Assembly: GCF_000739935.1 (NCBI RefSeq)
Contig: NZ_BBJU01000006.1
Coordinates: 1-64,000, forward strand
DNA: 64,000 bases
From: Agrobacterium rubi TR3 = NBRC 13261
GTDB taxonomy: Bacteria; Pseudomonadota; Alphaproteobacteria; Rhizobiales; Rhizobiaceae
Direction: 5' to 3'
The notes below the pieces were generated by a model. The model was given only the letters and a program-made list of their open reading frames with translations. It had not been told where the DNA came from and made no database searches. Each line of letters opens with the position of its first letter. Positions within the stretch are counted from its first letter, which is position 1. Made by a program: the position numbers and the translations under genes. Below are positions 55,659 through 63,782 of this stretch, one piece after another.

Positions 55659-56012
55659 TTACAGCGGCGCTTTTGGGTAGGCCTTTTCGAGCCCGCCGGA
55701 TTTTGTCAGGCCGGTGCGAAATGCCGTAAACGCTGCATGCTGGCTGCTCTTGGACACCTCGTGCAGGCGAATCTGCAAACGCGCCGGCGCATTCTCGCCG
55801 AACCATTCGCCGCATTTCTCCAGCTTCAAAGAGTTCAGGAACCGCGCTTGCGCCTGCTGGTCGAGGAAAAGACGCAAACCTTCCAGCAGGTTTTCGTCCT
55901 GCAAAGCGTTTTCCAGGAGCAAAGTCAGCCACGCCTGATCTTCCGCGCTCCAGCCACTGATTTTCGTTGCGACCGCGTCACGGTCCGGGAAAGAAGATGG
56001 CGTCGCCTGCAT
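55659..56012 (-). CDS. conserved hypothetical protein
   Basis: 117 residues, mainly helical and soluble by composition; family not recognised. Helices include AEDQAWLTLLLENALQDENL, LEGLRLFLDQQAQARFLNSL and KSSQHAAFTAFRTGL. No cysteine pairs, membrane helix or nucleotide motif. GGAG lies 12 bases before the ATG, somewhat far. It converges on the glycosidase-like gene with a 10-base gap. Confidence 0.6.
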   Translation of the reverse strand: MQATPSSFPDRDAVATKISGWSAEDQAWLTLLLENALQDENLLEGLRLFLDQQAQARFLNSLKLEKCGEWFGENAPARLQIRLHEVSKSSQHAAFTAFRTGLTKSGGLEKAYPKAPL

Positions 56013-56388
56013 CGTGTGTCACCGCTCCAGCTGTTTGATATCTGCCCGATAATTCAGATGAGCCCGATGTTCAATATGACGTGCGCAGCGCTGGGGCAAA
56101 AGCCTGTATTTCGGCTGGCTTATACACAGCACAGCGCGCCACGGTGAACCAAATCCGACCAAATTTACACTTTGGACCAAAATGAGACAGGCAGACTTGG
56201 CTCAGTGTCTCAGGATGAATAGGTAAACCATTGTTTTTTATTACACCTATGCATTGAGTGAATAGCAGGTGGCTAAATTCGCCTTGCTTTAGCCGTTTTT
56301 AGCATTTGCCTTTGTCACAAGTTTTTAATAAATGCTTCACCCACTGGCCGACGCATGAACGGCTTGAGAGTAACACGCTGGAGTAATC
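56013..56388. other. gene-poor region before the 33-residue peptide
   Basis: 376 bases that show no supported gene. The stretch 56190-56260 is AT-rich (with ATTGTTTTTTATTA) and could contain the promoter for the small peptide. A minus-strand open frame at 56299-56619 was rejected as composition-unlike. Confidence 0.5.
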
Positions 56389-56490
56389 ATGGACGAAACC
56401 GCACAGAAATCCTGCTGGGCCGTAACATTTCGCGCACTTGCAGGTTTTGCCGCCTTTCTCGCATTGACCTACGTATTTGGTAGCCCGTAA
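56389..56490 (+). CDS. candidate 33-residue single-pass membrane peptide
   Basis: A short open frame with M-D-E-T-A-Q-K-S-C-W start, a hydrophobic helix from about residue 11 to 30 (VTFRALAGFAAFLALTYVFG) and stop TAA. GGAG lies five bases before the ATG and a hairpin terminator follows about 25 bases after the stop, so it looks like a tiny complete transcription unit. The sequence is of no family I know. Confidence 0.6.
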   Translation: MDETAQKSCWAVTFRALAGFAAFLALTYVFGSP

Positions 56491-56516
56491 GAATCTCTCA
56501 TAGAATTTTAGACTTC

Positions 56517-56551
56517 GCAGCACGGTTCCCCCACAGGACCGTGCTGTTTTC
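56517..56551 (+). terminator. terminator after the 33-residue peptide
   Basis: AGCACGGT and ACCGTGCT pair around an 11-base loop (TCCCCCACAGG-like), followed by GTTTTCG. Confidence 0.8.
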
Positions 56552-56663
56552 GTTTGCGGCGCGTCCATGTCGCGCTCAGCGTAGTTCATGCCCATTTTGA
56601 TATGGCGGATTTTTCCCATTCGGATAGACTGGTGTCATAAGTCTATACATAGGGCAGGCAGAT

Positions 56664-58067
56664 ATGTTTCTTTCGGTTTTCGACGTGTTCAAGATCGGGA
56701 TTGGACCGTCCAGTTCCCATACGATGGGACCGATGTCGGCTGCGAACCGCTTTTTGGAAACGCTGTTGTCCAGTGATTGGCCCAGACCATCCGGTTCGGT
56801 GGTGTCTGCCATCAAGGTCAGCCTGCATGGTTCATTGGCGTTTACCGGCATCGGCCACGGTTCCGGCCGTGCCGTGGTTCTGGGTCTGATGGGTGAGCAG
56901 CCCGACCAGGTCGATCCAGATGCGATGGACGGGTTGATTGCCACGGTCGAATCGACAGGTCGCATTTCGCCACCCGGCCACCCATCCTATGCTTTCCAAC
57001 CCGCCGAAGACCTGATCTTCGACAAGAAGACCCCACTGCCGGGTCATGCCAATGGCATGAGTTTTTCCGCATACGATAATCAGGGCCGCATGCTGCTGAG
57101 GCGAATCTATTACTCCATCGGCGGTGGTTTCGTCGTGACGGATACCGAACTGGAAGCGATGCGCCAGCGTGGCAAGACGATCGATACAGGACCGCGCGTT
57201 CCCTATCCATTCGCCACCGCTAAGGCGATGCTGGAGATGTCAGAGCGTTCTGGGCGCAACATTGCCCAGATGAAGCGTGCCAATGAAGAAACGGTCATGA
57301 CGCGCCAGGAACTAGACGACAGGCTCGACCATATCTGGGAGGCGATGAACGGCTGCATCGAGCGCGGGCTGAAGGGCGAGGGGATCATGCCCGGCGGTCT
57401 CAAGGTCAAGCGTCGCGCACGTTCCATTCACGACAAGCTCAATGCGGAATGGCGCAGCAATAGGCTCAATCCGCTTCTGGCGAACGACTGGCTGAGCGTC
57501 TACGCCATGGCGGTCAACGAGGAAAACGCCTCTGGCGGTCGCGTCGTCACCGCTCCCACCAATGGTGCAGCGGGTGTGATACCGGCGACGGTCAAATATT
57601 TCCGCCACTTCCATGACGATGCGACGGTCGATGACATCAGGGACTTCCTGCTGACAGCCGCGGCCATTGGCGGCATCATCAAGCACAATGCCTCGATCTC
57701 CGGTGCCGAAGTTGGTTGTCAGGGTGAAGTCGGCTCTGCTGCAGCCATGGCGGCGGCGGGTTTGGCGGCTGTGATGGGTGGTTCGCCTGCGCAGATCGAA
57801 AACGCGGCCGAAATCGCGCTCGAGCATCACCTCGGCATGACCTGCGATCCCATCGCTGGCCTGGTTCAGGTGCCGTGTATCGAGCGCAACGCGCTCGGTG
57901 CGGTCAAGGCTGTGACGGCTGCGTCTCTCGCGCTTAAAGGCGATGGCTCGCATTTCGTACCGCTGGACGCCTGTATCGAAACCATGCGCCAGACCGGCAA
58001 CGACATGAGCGAGAAATACAAGGAAACCTCCACCGGTGGCCTTGCGGTGAATGTCGTGGAATGTTGA
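56664..58067 (+). CDS. sdaA: L-serine ammonia-lyase (single-chain, Fe-S dependent)
   Basis: 467 residues. It converts L-serine to pyruvate and ammonia using a [4Fe-4S] cluster. The N-terminal beta domain has [20 protein letters not shown]. The C-terminal alpha domain has [20 protein letters not shown] and [19 protein letters not shown], giving three cysteine ligands. The fourth-ligand position and the C-terminal end GLAVNVVEC (Cys near the last residue acting as a cluster ligand in some family members) fit. GGGCAGGCAGAT precedes the ATG. Confidence 0.96.
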   Translation: MFLSVFDVFKIGIGPSSSHTMGPMSAANRFLETLLSSDWPRPSGSVVSAIKVSLHGSLAFTGIGHGSGRAVVLGLMGEQPDQVDPDAMDGLIATVESTGRISPPGHPSYAFQPAEDLIFDKKTPLPGHANGMSFSAYDNQGRMLLRRIYYSIGGGFVVTDTELEAMRQRGKTIDTGPRVPYPFATAKAMLEMSERSGRNIAQMKRANEETVMTRQELDDRLDHIWEAMNGCIERGLKGEGIMPGGLKVKRRARSIHDKLNAEWRSNRLNPLLANDWLSVYAMAVNEENASGGRVVTAPTNGAAGVIPATVKYFRHFHDDATVDDIRDFLLTAAAIGGIIKHNASISGAEVGCQGEVGSAAAMAAAGLAAVMGGSPAQIENAAEIALEHHLGMTCDPIAGLVQVPCIERNALGAVKAVTAASLALKGDGSHFVPLDACIETMRQTGNDMSEKYKETSTGGLAVNVVEC

Positions 58068-58133
58068 TCCGTGCCGACCAGCTTTGCACTGTAGGCGCTT
58101 GACGCAAGGCCTGAAACGGCATTGATAGCGCCC

Positions 58134-58568
58134 ATGGCTCTACATCTCATCAAGCTCTGTGTCGGCGCTGACACCATCGAAGATTTGCGCGGTTGGGTCT
58201 CCCAGCGGTCTCTTCTTGCCATAGCAGCAGGCATGGAGCCCCACAGCGTCCACACCACCCGCATGTTTCCGAAGCGAACCGAAGACTTGTTGGATGGCGG
58301 CTCGCTTTATTGGGTCATCAAAGGCCAGGTTCAGGCGCGCCAGAAGATCCTCGATATCAAGTCCTTCAAGGGTGATGACGGCATCAGCCGCTGTGATCTC
58401 GTGCTGGGGCCGGAGGTGATCGAGACGTCGCCTGCGCCCAAGCGGCCATTTCAGGGCTGGCGGTATCTGAAGGATGAGGAAGCGCCGCGCGATCTGGGCG
58501 GCGGCGGTCTGTCGGACGACTTGCCACCCGACCTTCGTCGCGAACTGGCCGAACTCGGCCTTCTCTAA
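58134..58568 (+). CDS. DUF1489 family protein
   Basis: 144 residues. DUF1489 proteins occur in alphaproteobacteria and have no assigned function. Conserved blocks are LHLIKLCVGADTIEDL, THTTRMFPKR-like HTTRMFPKRTEDLLDGGSLYW, VIKGQVQARQKIL, DLVLGPEVIETSPAPKRPFQ and GWRYLKDEEAPRDL. The last resembles a C-terminal signature of the family. Cytoplasmic; no membrane helix. ATG 58134 begins the family N-terminus; a TTG 12 bases upstream is less likely. Confidence 0.9.
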   Translation: MALHLIKLCVGADTIEDLRGWVSQRSLLAIAAGMEPHSVHTTRMFPKRTEDLLDGGSLYWVIKGQVQARQKILDIKSFKGDDGISRCDLVLGPEVIETSPAPKRPFQGWRYLKDEEAPRDLGGGGLSDDLPPDLRRELAELGLL

Positions 58569-58602
58569 AGCAATTTTCTCTTCCATCTGACTTGCAGGCA
58601 AA

Positions 58603-58634
58603 GAAAAAGCCGGTTCCGGGGCGGGGAACCGGCT
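58603..58634 (-). terminator. terminator for the transglutaminase-like gene
   Basis: On the minus strand AGCCGGTTCC and GGAACCGGCT pair (10 bp) around CCGCCCC and are followed by TTTTTCTTTG. It lies about 80 bases after the stop at 58717. Confidence 0.88.
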
Positions 58635-58716
58635 CTTGGCGCGATCAAATCAAAAACTGGGTAACTTGATCGTCCAATGATGAAGGGGAGCGTCCGGGGA
58701 GACGGCTCCGTCCTTC

Positions 58717-59328
58717 TTATCCCTTGATGCCTGCAACGGCGTTGACGGCGCGGCCATCCTGAATTTTGACCCAACGGCCTGGGTTGTTGCTGTCCTGACG
58801 CTTGAGGTAGGTGTATTCGGTTTCAGACCAGTCCATGACCTTGTTGCGCAGGTTGTCGAGAACGAAATCGCCACGGTCGGTGCGCACGGTCAAAACCGCA
58901 TGGCCGGAGCCGTTCGGCTGCAACACAACGGTGATCAAGAGGTCCGACGGGGAGATGCCCTTGTTCATCAGCATCTTGCGCTTCAGCAAAACATAGTCTT
59001 CGCAGTCGCCGGCCGTCGTTGGGTAGGCCCAACGCTCTTCAACGCCATAGACTTCCATATCGGTCATGGGGGTGATGGTGGTGTTGACGGAGTAGTTCAC
59101 GTCCAGGATCATCTGCCAGTTCTGTTCCGTCAGCTTCAGAGGGCCACGGTCCGCAGATGTCGGCTGGCACTCGCTCTGATAGGTCTGGCAAAATTCATAA
59201 TGACCAATCGGTGGGTTGGCCTTGCCCATGATGCGCATGGCGGCGGCTGGCGTAGCGTGGGCTTGCGTTGTGAAGGCGCCGACGATGAGTGCTGCAATCA
59301 AGAAACCGAAACGGTTGATGTTTTTCAT
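58717..59328 (-). CDS. periplasmic transglutaminase-like cysteine peptidase (BTLCP, C93)
   Basis: 203 residues. A signal peptide (about 1-27, ending in THAHAT or AHAT) leads to a bacterial transglutaminase-like cysteine peptidase. The catalytic triad is visible: Cys in AGDCEDYVLLKRKML, His in GSGHAVLTVRTD and Asp in FVLDNLRNKV. The LapG protease of biofilm control belongs to this family, but in Rhizobiales many paralogues exist and the target here is unknown. GGGGAG precedes the ATG at 59328. Confidence 0.92.
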   Translation of the reverse strand: MKNINRFGFLIAALIVGAFTTQAHATPAAAMRIMGKANPPIGHYEFCQTYQSECQPTSADRGPLKLTEQNWQMILDVNYSVNTTITPMTDMEVYGVEERWAYPTTAGDCEDYVLLKRKMLMNKGISPSDLLITVVLQPNGSGHAVLTVRTDRGDFVLDNLRNKVMDWSETEYTYLKRQDSNNPGRWVKIQDGRAVNAVAGIKG

Positions 59329-59881
59329 TTTTTTGTCTCCCCGTTGTGAGGAGAACAATGCCTGCGATATTTTGAGCGCTCGGAAATAACGGTGCTCAAA
59401 TTCGACGCAAAGTTTAGTAAAAACGGAGCTTTATTTTAACTTTACTCGGTAGGAAATCGGTTCAAATTTTATCGTTCCATTTAGAATTTCCAGTGTGATG
59501 ACCTCGCAAGTCATTGAAATAAATGGGGTCATGGACGTGTTCGGTTAATGTGATGAGCACTGCTAGACAGATATCCTTTATTTAAACGCTTCTTTGACTA
59601 TACTTCTATCGACAAAATGCGCGAAAAAAGACCCGAAAAGCAATTTTTGCGTGTAAAATTCTCGCAATAAGAGTGCTGATAACAGGTTTTCCGGCGAATT
59701 ATTTTGTTCTTTTTTCGATTATTTTTGAATTTTCCCGAGACGGTACAGTTGTTGGAGCTGAGGCTCATCCGGTAACGGCGTCAGTTCATAAAGTCAGCGT
59801 TGGTCGCGACGTCGAATTTTCGCACAAAAAAACCGGCAGACGCACTGGCGTTGCCGGTTGGTGGTGGTCGCGGTCGAAGGT
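59329..59881. other. 553-bp AT-rich intergenic region
   Basis: Upstream of the transglutaminase-like gene (minus strand) and downstream of the PilZ gene. No supported gene. AT-rich from about 59395 to 59740. It might hold a small RNA or long leader, but I saw no promoter-terminator pair apart from the PilZ terminator at its right end. Confidence 0.5.
59825..59859 (-). terminator. terminator for the PilZ gene
   Basis: On the minus strand AACCGGCA and TGCCGGTT pair, with an inner ACGCCAGTGCGT hairpin, followed by TTTTTTGTG. It begins about 22 bases after the stop at 59882. Confidence 0.85.
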
Positions 59882-60493
59882 TTAGAGAAACTCGATCAGC
59901 GCGTCGCGAGACTGGACGGAGTCGAATTCGATGGCCACGCCTTCCATGAAGTGGCGCACGATGCGGCCGGACATATTGCCCAGGCGCACGTCGGTACCGA
60001 GTGCCGGGCGTATCTCGAGTTCTACCGCAGCACCCGAGAGTGAAAGGTCGATGATGCGGCATGGCACGATGGTGCCATCGCTGAATGTCAGGTCGGCGCT
60101 CGGGTGGCGTGGTGTCAAACGATCGTGACGACGGTCTTCCGGCAGACCCAATGCCTGGCGCTTGGCAATCCAGGCCAATTGCGCCGCAAGCTTTTCGCGC
60201 TTTCGTTCGGTCGCCATGATGGAAATCGTAAAACCATCTGCCGTCAGCGCCTGAACGATACCTTCGATGCGACCGATATGCTGAAGGTATGCAATGATGC
60301 GGTCGCCGTTGCGTGGACGCACGAAACAGGTGATGCGCGCTGTCTCGGCTGTCATCTCATTGGCGGTGCAATCATACTCTTCATGTGATGGCACCATCAG
60401 TCGCCCAGTCAATCCCACGGTCACGACATCTACGGCAGGCGTTTCCGCAGACCGGGCAGCAAAAGCGACAGTTGTTGAGCGGGATGAAAACAT
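59882..60493 (-). CDS. PilZ-domain protein (putative c-di-GMP receptor)
   Basis: About 203 residues from ATG 60493. The N-terminal half has a degenerate PilZ-like beta structure (ITCFVRPRNGDRIIAYLQHI to GFTISI). The C-terminal PilZ domain has RRHDRLTPRHPSADLTF and RIIDLSLSGAAVELEI, matching R-x-x-x-R and D-x-S-x-x-G, so cyclic-di-GMP binding is plausible. It follows a PAS_5 gene on the same strand, 94 bases away; if translation began at a GTG at 60604 the genes would overlap. No membrane helix. Confidence 0.85.
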   Translation of the reverse strand: MFSSRSTTVAFAARSAETPAVDVVTVGLTGRLMVPSHEEYDCTANEMTAETARITCFVRPRNGDRIIAYLQHIGRIEGIVQALTADGFTISIMATERKREKLAAQLAWIAKRQALGLPEDRRHDRLTPRHPSADLTFSDGTIVPCRIIDLSLSGAAVELEIRPALGTDVRLGNMSGRIVRHFMEGVAIEFDSVQSRDALIEFL

Positions 60494-60587
60494 GGGCAGC
60501 ACTACAAATTTGCGATGATCTTCATCCTTTACATGCCGCGAGTTAACAGACCGTTCCGTTATCAATCGTGAATATTCGCACGCGGTT

Positions 60588-61145
60588 TCATATCGAGACG
60601 CCACTGTGAGACGAGTGTGCGTTGCTCACCGTATTCGACAGCAATCGTGGAAACTGTGGCTCCAGCAAGCGGCTGCGCGTTAGTGACAGCGGCTTGAATG
60701 GCTGGCCAAAATCGGCCAGTGGCGTGTCCGACACAAGTGCGCCCAGCAAGCGTGCCGGAAAATGCGGTTCCGCCTGCAAAGGTAACAGCAGCATTTCGAA
60801 TTCCTGGCGAAGATGCCCGCTTTCGCTTTCCGCCTCGATGTCGAACAGAACGGGCCGTTCATTTTGCATCACGCCGCTGGCGATACGGCAGGCGTCGGCT
60901 GCTTGATCCGCCTGCCACAGGCCCGAGAAGGGCGTCTCGCGCAGTTCCTGACCGAAAAGATTGTAAAGCCGCGTTCCGGTCAGCCGAAAAACGGGTGATC
61001 CATCGTTCGTGTCGGTCAGCACGAACAGGTCGGGAAGCAGGTGGCGTATGTGCGAGGGATCGATTTCGCTACGCAGTGGTGCCGCACGGTTGCCCCGCAG
61101 CGCATCCCAATAGGCGTAAATATCGATACTCGTATTCGTCTTCAT
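60588..61145 (-). CDS. PAS_5 (DUF1457-type) sensory protein
   Basis: 185 residues, a single PAS-like domain of the PAS_5 family common in Rhizobiales. Signatures are IYAYWDALRGNRAAPLRSE, IDPSHIRHLLPDLFVLTD, FRLTGTRLYNLFGQELRETP and FSGLWQ. A C-terminal tail is basic and flexible. No kinase or other output domain, so it probably acts through a partner, perhaps the PilZ protein that follows. GGAG lies nine bases before ATG 61145. Confidence 0.85.
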   Translation of the reverse strand: MKTNTSIDIYAYWDALRGNRAAPLRSEIDPSHIRHLLPDLFVLTDTNDGSPVFRLTGTRLYNLFGQELRETPFSGLWQADQAADACRIASGVMQNERPVLFDIEAESESGHLRQEFEMLLLPLQAEPHFPARLLGALVSDTPLADFGQPFKPLSLTRSRLLEPQFPRLLSNTVSNAHSSHSGVSI

Positions 61146-61378
61146 GACTTCACTCTCCATACCCGCGGGATATCTGTGTCTTTTCGATACAAACATCGCC
61201 CTCATTTGCGGTGGTAAGAGATACCTAAGCGAATTCCGTGCCACGCCAGTTACCATCAGAGCGGCGTGTGCGTTTATCCCCCGAAAATCATCTGTGGCGA
61301 GGGCGCTTCTTTTTCCCGCATCGTTCCTATATTGCTCGCATAAGACAATGCGGAACGGCTCGGGAAGGGTTCTTATTC

Positions 61379-62128
61379 ATGACGCATCAAGACGGTGGCC
61401 CATTGGAAGCCGAAGAGGTCGAGCGACCATCGCCACCACCGAAACCCCCGGTTTTCAACCTGCCTGGCACCCTTGTGGCCATCCTCGCTCTGTTGATCGC
61501 CGTCCATCTCATCTCGACATATCTTTTGTCAGAGGAGGGCTACGGCTGGTTCATCTACACCTTCGGCTTCATCCCATTACGCTACGCCGTGCCGCTGTCT
61601 GAGCAAGGTCTGGAATGGCTGTGGACGCCGGTCACCTATTCGCTCTTGCACGGCGGCATCGAGCACATCCTGTTTAACGGCCTGTGGCTGATGGCCTTCG
61701 GTGCGCCTGTTTTGCGCCGTATCGGCACATTGCGTTTCATTTTGCTCTGGTGCGTTTCATCAGCAGTCGCAGCCTTCGGGCACGCCTTTCTGCATTGGGG
61801 CGATGCGACGGTGCTGATCGGTGCGTCAGGCGTCGTTTCCGCGCTGATGGGCGCCGCCTGCCGGTTCGCTTTTCCGTCCAACGGCGCGCGGTATCACCCG
61901 GCCATCGGCCATATGCTGCCGCGTCAGGGCATCATTCAATCGCTCACCAATCGCACAGTTCTCATCTTCACCCTGATGTGGCTGTTCGGAAACGTGCTCA
62001 TTGCCGTTGGCATTCCACTGTTTGGTGATGTCGGCGGCGAGGTGGCGTGGGATGCGCATATTTTCGGTTTCCTGCTCGGCTTCCTTTTCTTCGCATTGTT
62101 CGACCGCAACGATGTCAGACGCGCATAA
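61379..62128 (+). CDS. rhomboid-family intramembrane serine protease
   Basis: 249 residues with six to seven transmembrane helices. Rhomboid signatures are LLHGGIEHILFNGLWLMAFG (H-x-x-x-x-x-H-x-x-x-N-like), the catalytic Ser in LIGASGVVSALMGA and the catalytic His in AWDAHIFGFLLGF. The N-terminal 35 residues are cytoplasmic and proline-rich (PSPPPKPPVF). It cleaves transmembrane segments of unknown client proteins. GGGAAGGG lies nine bases before ATG 61379; a longer reading was rejected. Confidence 0.92.
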   Translation: MTHQDGGPLEAEEVERPSPPPKPPVFNLPGTLVAILALLIAVHLISTYLLSEEGYGWFIYTFGFIPLRYAVPLSEQGLEWLWTPVTYSLLHGGIEHILFNGLWLMAFGAPVLRRIGTLRFILLWCVSSAVAAFGHAFLHWGDATVLIGASGVVSALMGAACRFAFPSNGARYHPAIGHMLPRQGIIQSLTNRTVLIFTLMWLFGNVLIAVGIPLFGDVGGEVAWDAHIFGFLLGFLFFALFDRNDVRRA

Positions 62129-62144
62129 GGCACTGTCATTTCAC

Positions 62145-62156
62145 TCAATCGATTGA
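62145..62156. promoter_or_regulatory. perfect palindrome TCAATCGATTGA
   Basis: A 12-bp palindrome in the 157-bp gap after the rhomboid gene, one base different from the motif found in the DUF1127-LysR gap. It may be an operator for the CBS gene; this is an inference from one similarity. Confidence 0.35.
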
Positions 62157-62165
62157 AGTCTTTAC

Positions 62166-62195
62166 GTCCGTGGAAACATATTGCTTTCCACGGAC
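62166..62195. repeat. 11-bp perfect inverted repeat upstream of the CBS gene
   Basis: GTCCGTGGAAA and GTTTCCACGGAC-like arms (TTTCCACGGAC) pair over 11 bp around CATATTGC. There is no T-run. It may be a terminator for the rhomboid gene, an mRNA hairpin or an operator. Confidence 0.55.
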
Positions 62196-62285
62196 CGCTA
62201 GCGCACCATCGACCGCGTAAGGGAACCGCGCCTGTGGAGGAGACACGGCGCATGTTTCGATATTACTGTTACTGCGGAGGAAAAC

Positions 62286-62720
62286 ATGCCGATATTTGTG
62301 AAAGAACTTCTCGATCTCAAAGGCCGTGATGTCGTCACGGTCGGGCCGGATATGTCACTGGGAGAGGCGGCGGTGACGCTGCATGAAAACCGCATCGGCG
62401 CCGTCGTGATCACCGATGATACCGGCGCTATCCTCGGCATCTTTACCGAACGCGATATGGTCAAGGCCATCGCCTCCCATGCTTCAGCAGCCCTTGAGGC
62501 CAAGGTCTCTGACGTCATGACCAAAAACGTGACACGCTGTCACGAGGGATCCAGCACCGACGACCTCATGGAACTGATGACCGGCGGTCGCTTTCGCCAT
62601 CTGCCGGTGGAAGCCAATGGCCGCCTTGTCGGCATCATCTCGATCGGTGACGTGGTGAAGGCCCGGATCGGCGAGATCGAAGCGGAAGCCGAGCACATCA
62701 AGGCATACATTGCGGGTTAG
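62286..62720 (+). CDS. tandem CBS-domain protein
   Basis: 144 residues with two CBS motifs (about 12-65 and 78-132). The first has VVTVGPDMSLGEAAVTL and GAVVITDDTGAILGIFTERD; the second has MTKNVTRCHEGSSTDDLMEL and RHLPVEANGRLVGIISIGDV. CBS pairs bind adenosine nucleotides and act as sensors of energy charge. It is a stand-alone pair with no enzyme domain. CTGCGGAGGAAAAC precedes the ATG. Confidence 0.93.
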   Translation: MPIFVKELLDLKGRDVVTVGPDMSLGEAAVTLHENRIGAVVITDDTGAILGIFTERDMVKAIASHASAALEAKVSDVMTKNVTRCHEGSSTDDLMELMTGGRFRHLPVEANGRLVGIISIGDVVKARIGEIEAEAEHIKAYIAG

Positions 62721-62740
62721 CGAACGCGCTGCGGCTCAAG

Positions 62741-63694
62741 TCAGCGCTGAAAAACCTGCTGCATGCGCTGCAATTCGGGAATACGCGAGCGCGTTTCCTC
62801 ATAACCGCGCTCAATGGATTCGGCGGCTCGGTGGAATTCGGAGAGCCCGATGTGGTTGATGCGCGGATGCAGCGTCAAATCCGGAGGGTCGCCCGCCAGG
62901 CGTGAGCGCGAGATCCTGTCCTGGATGATGTTGAAGGCCTGCACCATTACGCCTGGCAACCCCACCCGTGACGATGGATCGACCGTTGGCTTGCGGCCCG
63001 TATCGATGCTGCCAGTGCCTGCGCAATGTTTGACCACGGCGGAGCGGCCGAAGATATCGTAATTGAGGTTCACAGCCACCACCAGCGTCTGTTCATAAGC
63101 ACGGCACACAGACACCGGTACCGGGTTGACCAGAGCGCCATCGATCAGGGTTCGGCCATTGCAGCGCACCGGTTCGAAAATGCCGGGCAGGGCGTAGGAA
63201 GCGCGCAGTGCCGTGATCAGGTCGCCCTGATGCACCCATACTTCGTGACCGGTCTTCAGTTCGGTAGCAACGGCGATGAACGGGTGCTCCAGATCTTCGA
63301 TGTTGAGGCCGACGAGATGTTCCTGCATACGCTTGGTCAGCCGCATGCCGCCAAACAGTCCGCCGCCGCCGATCGTCAAGTCCAGCAGGCCAGCGATACG
63401 GCGCAATGTCAGGGATCGAGCGAATTCTTCCAGTTCGTCCAGCTTGCCAGCCAGATAACATCCGCCAACAAGCGCACCGATGGAAGTGCCTGCGATCATG
63501 CCGATCTTGACGCCCGCTTCATCCAGCGCGCGCAACACGCCGATATGAGCCCACCCGCGTGCGGCGCCTCCGCCCAGTGCAAGTGCGATACGGCCGGGTG
63601 GAACAGAGGCGACAGGTGTGGAGGCTGGTTGCGCGATCTTTTCCAATGACGTGACCGCCGCCGGATTTTCTCGGTTCAATCCCCATCCCAACAT
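62741..63694 (-). CDS. patatin-like phospholipase (RssA/NTE-type)
   Basis: 317 residues from ATG 63694, where GGGAG lies nine bases upstream. Patatin motifs are the oxyanion hole LALGGGAARGWAHIGVL, the nucleophile Ser in MIAGTSIGALVGGCY and the catalytic Asp in LIDGALVNPVPVS. It is a Ser-Asp dyad lipase acting on phospholipids or acyl esters. No obvious membrane helix. The C-terminal helix is charged (ESIERGYEETRSRIPELQ). The next gene on the same strand, hisI, starts beyond the window. Confidence 0.9.
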   Translation of the reverse strand: MLGWGLNRENPAAVTSLEKIAQPASTPVASVPPGRIALALGGGAARGWAHIGVLRALDEAGVKIGMIAGTSIGALVGGCYLAGKLDELEEFARSLTLRRIAGLLDLTIGGGGLFGGMRLTKRMQEHLVGLNIEDLEHPFIAVATELKTGHEVWVHQGDLITALRASYALPGIFEPVRCNGRTLIDGALVNPVPVSVCRAYEQTLVVAVNLNYDIFGRSAVVKHCAGTGSIDTGRKPTVDPSSRVGLPGVMVQAFNIIQDRISRSRLAGDPPDLTLHPRINHIGLSEFHRAAESIERGYEETRSRIPELQRMQQVFQR

Positions 63695-63782
63695 CGGTAT
63701 CCACTCCCAAGCAAATCTACGAAATTGTAGTCTACCTGGGGACTTCCTATAATATTCGTAACAAAATGAGACGAAACGAAAA

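Noticed and set aside
56299-56619. Minus-strand open frame of 106 codons
   Set aside because: It overlaps a plausible 33-codon gene and a terminator, has no ribosome site and Cys/Lys-rich random composition.
59673-59885. Plus-strand open frame in the AT-rich gap
   Set aside because: No ribosome site, no family features, and it overlaps the PilZ terminator and gene end.
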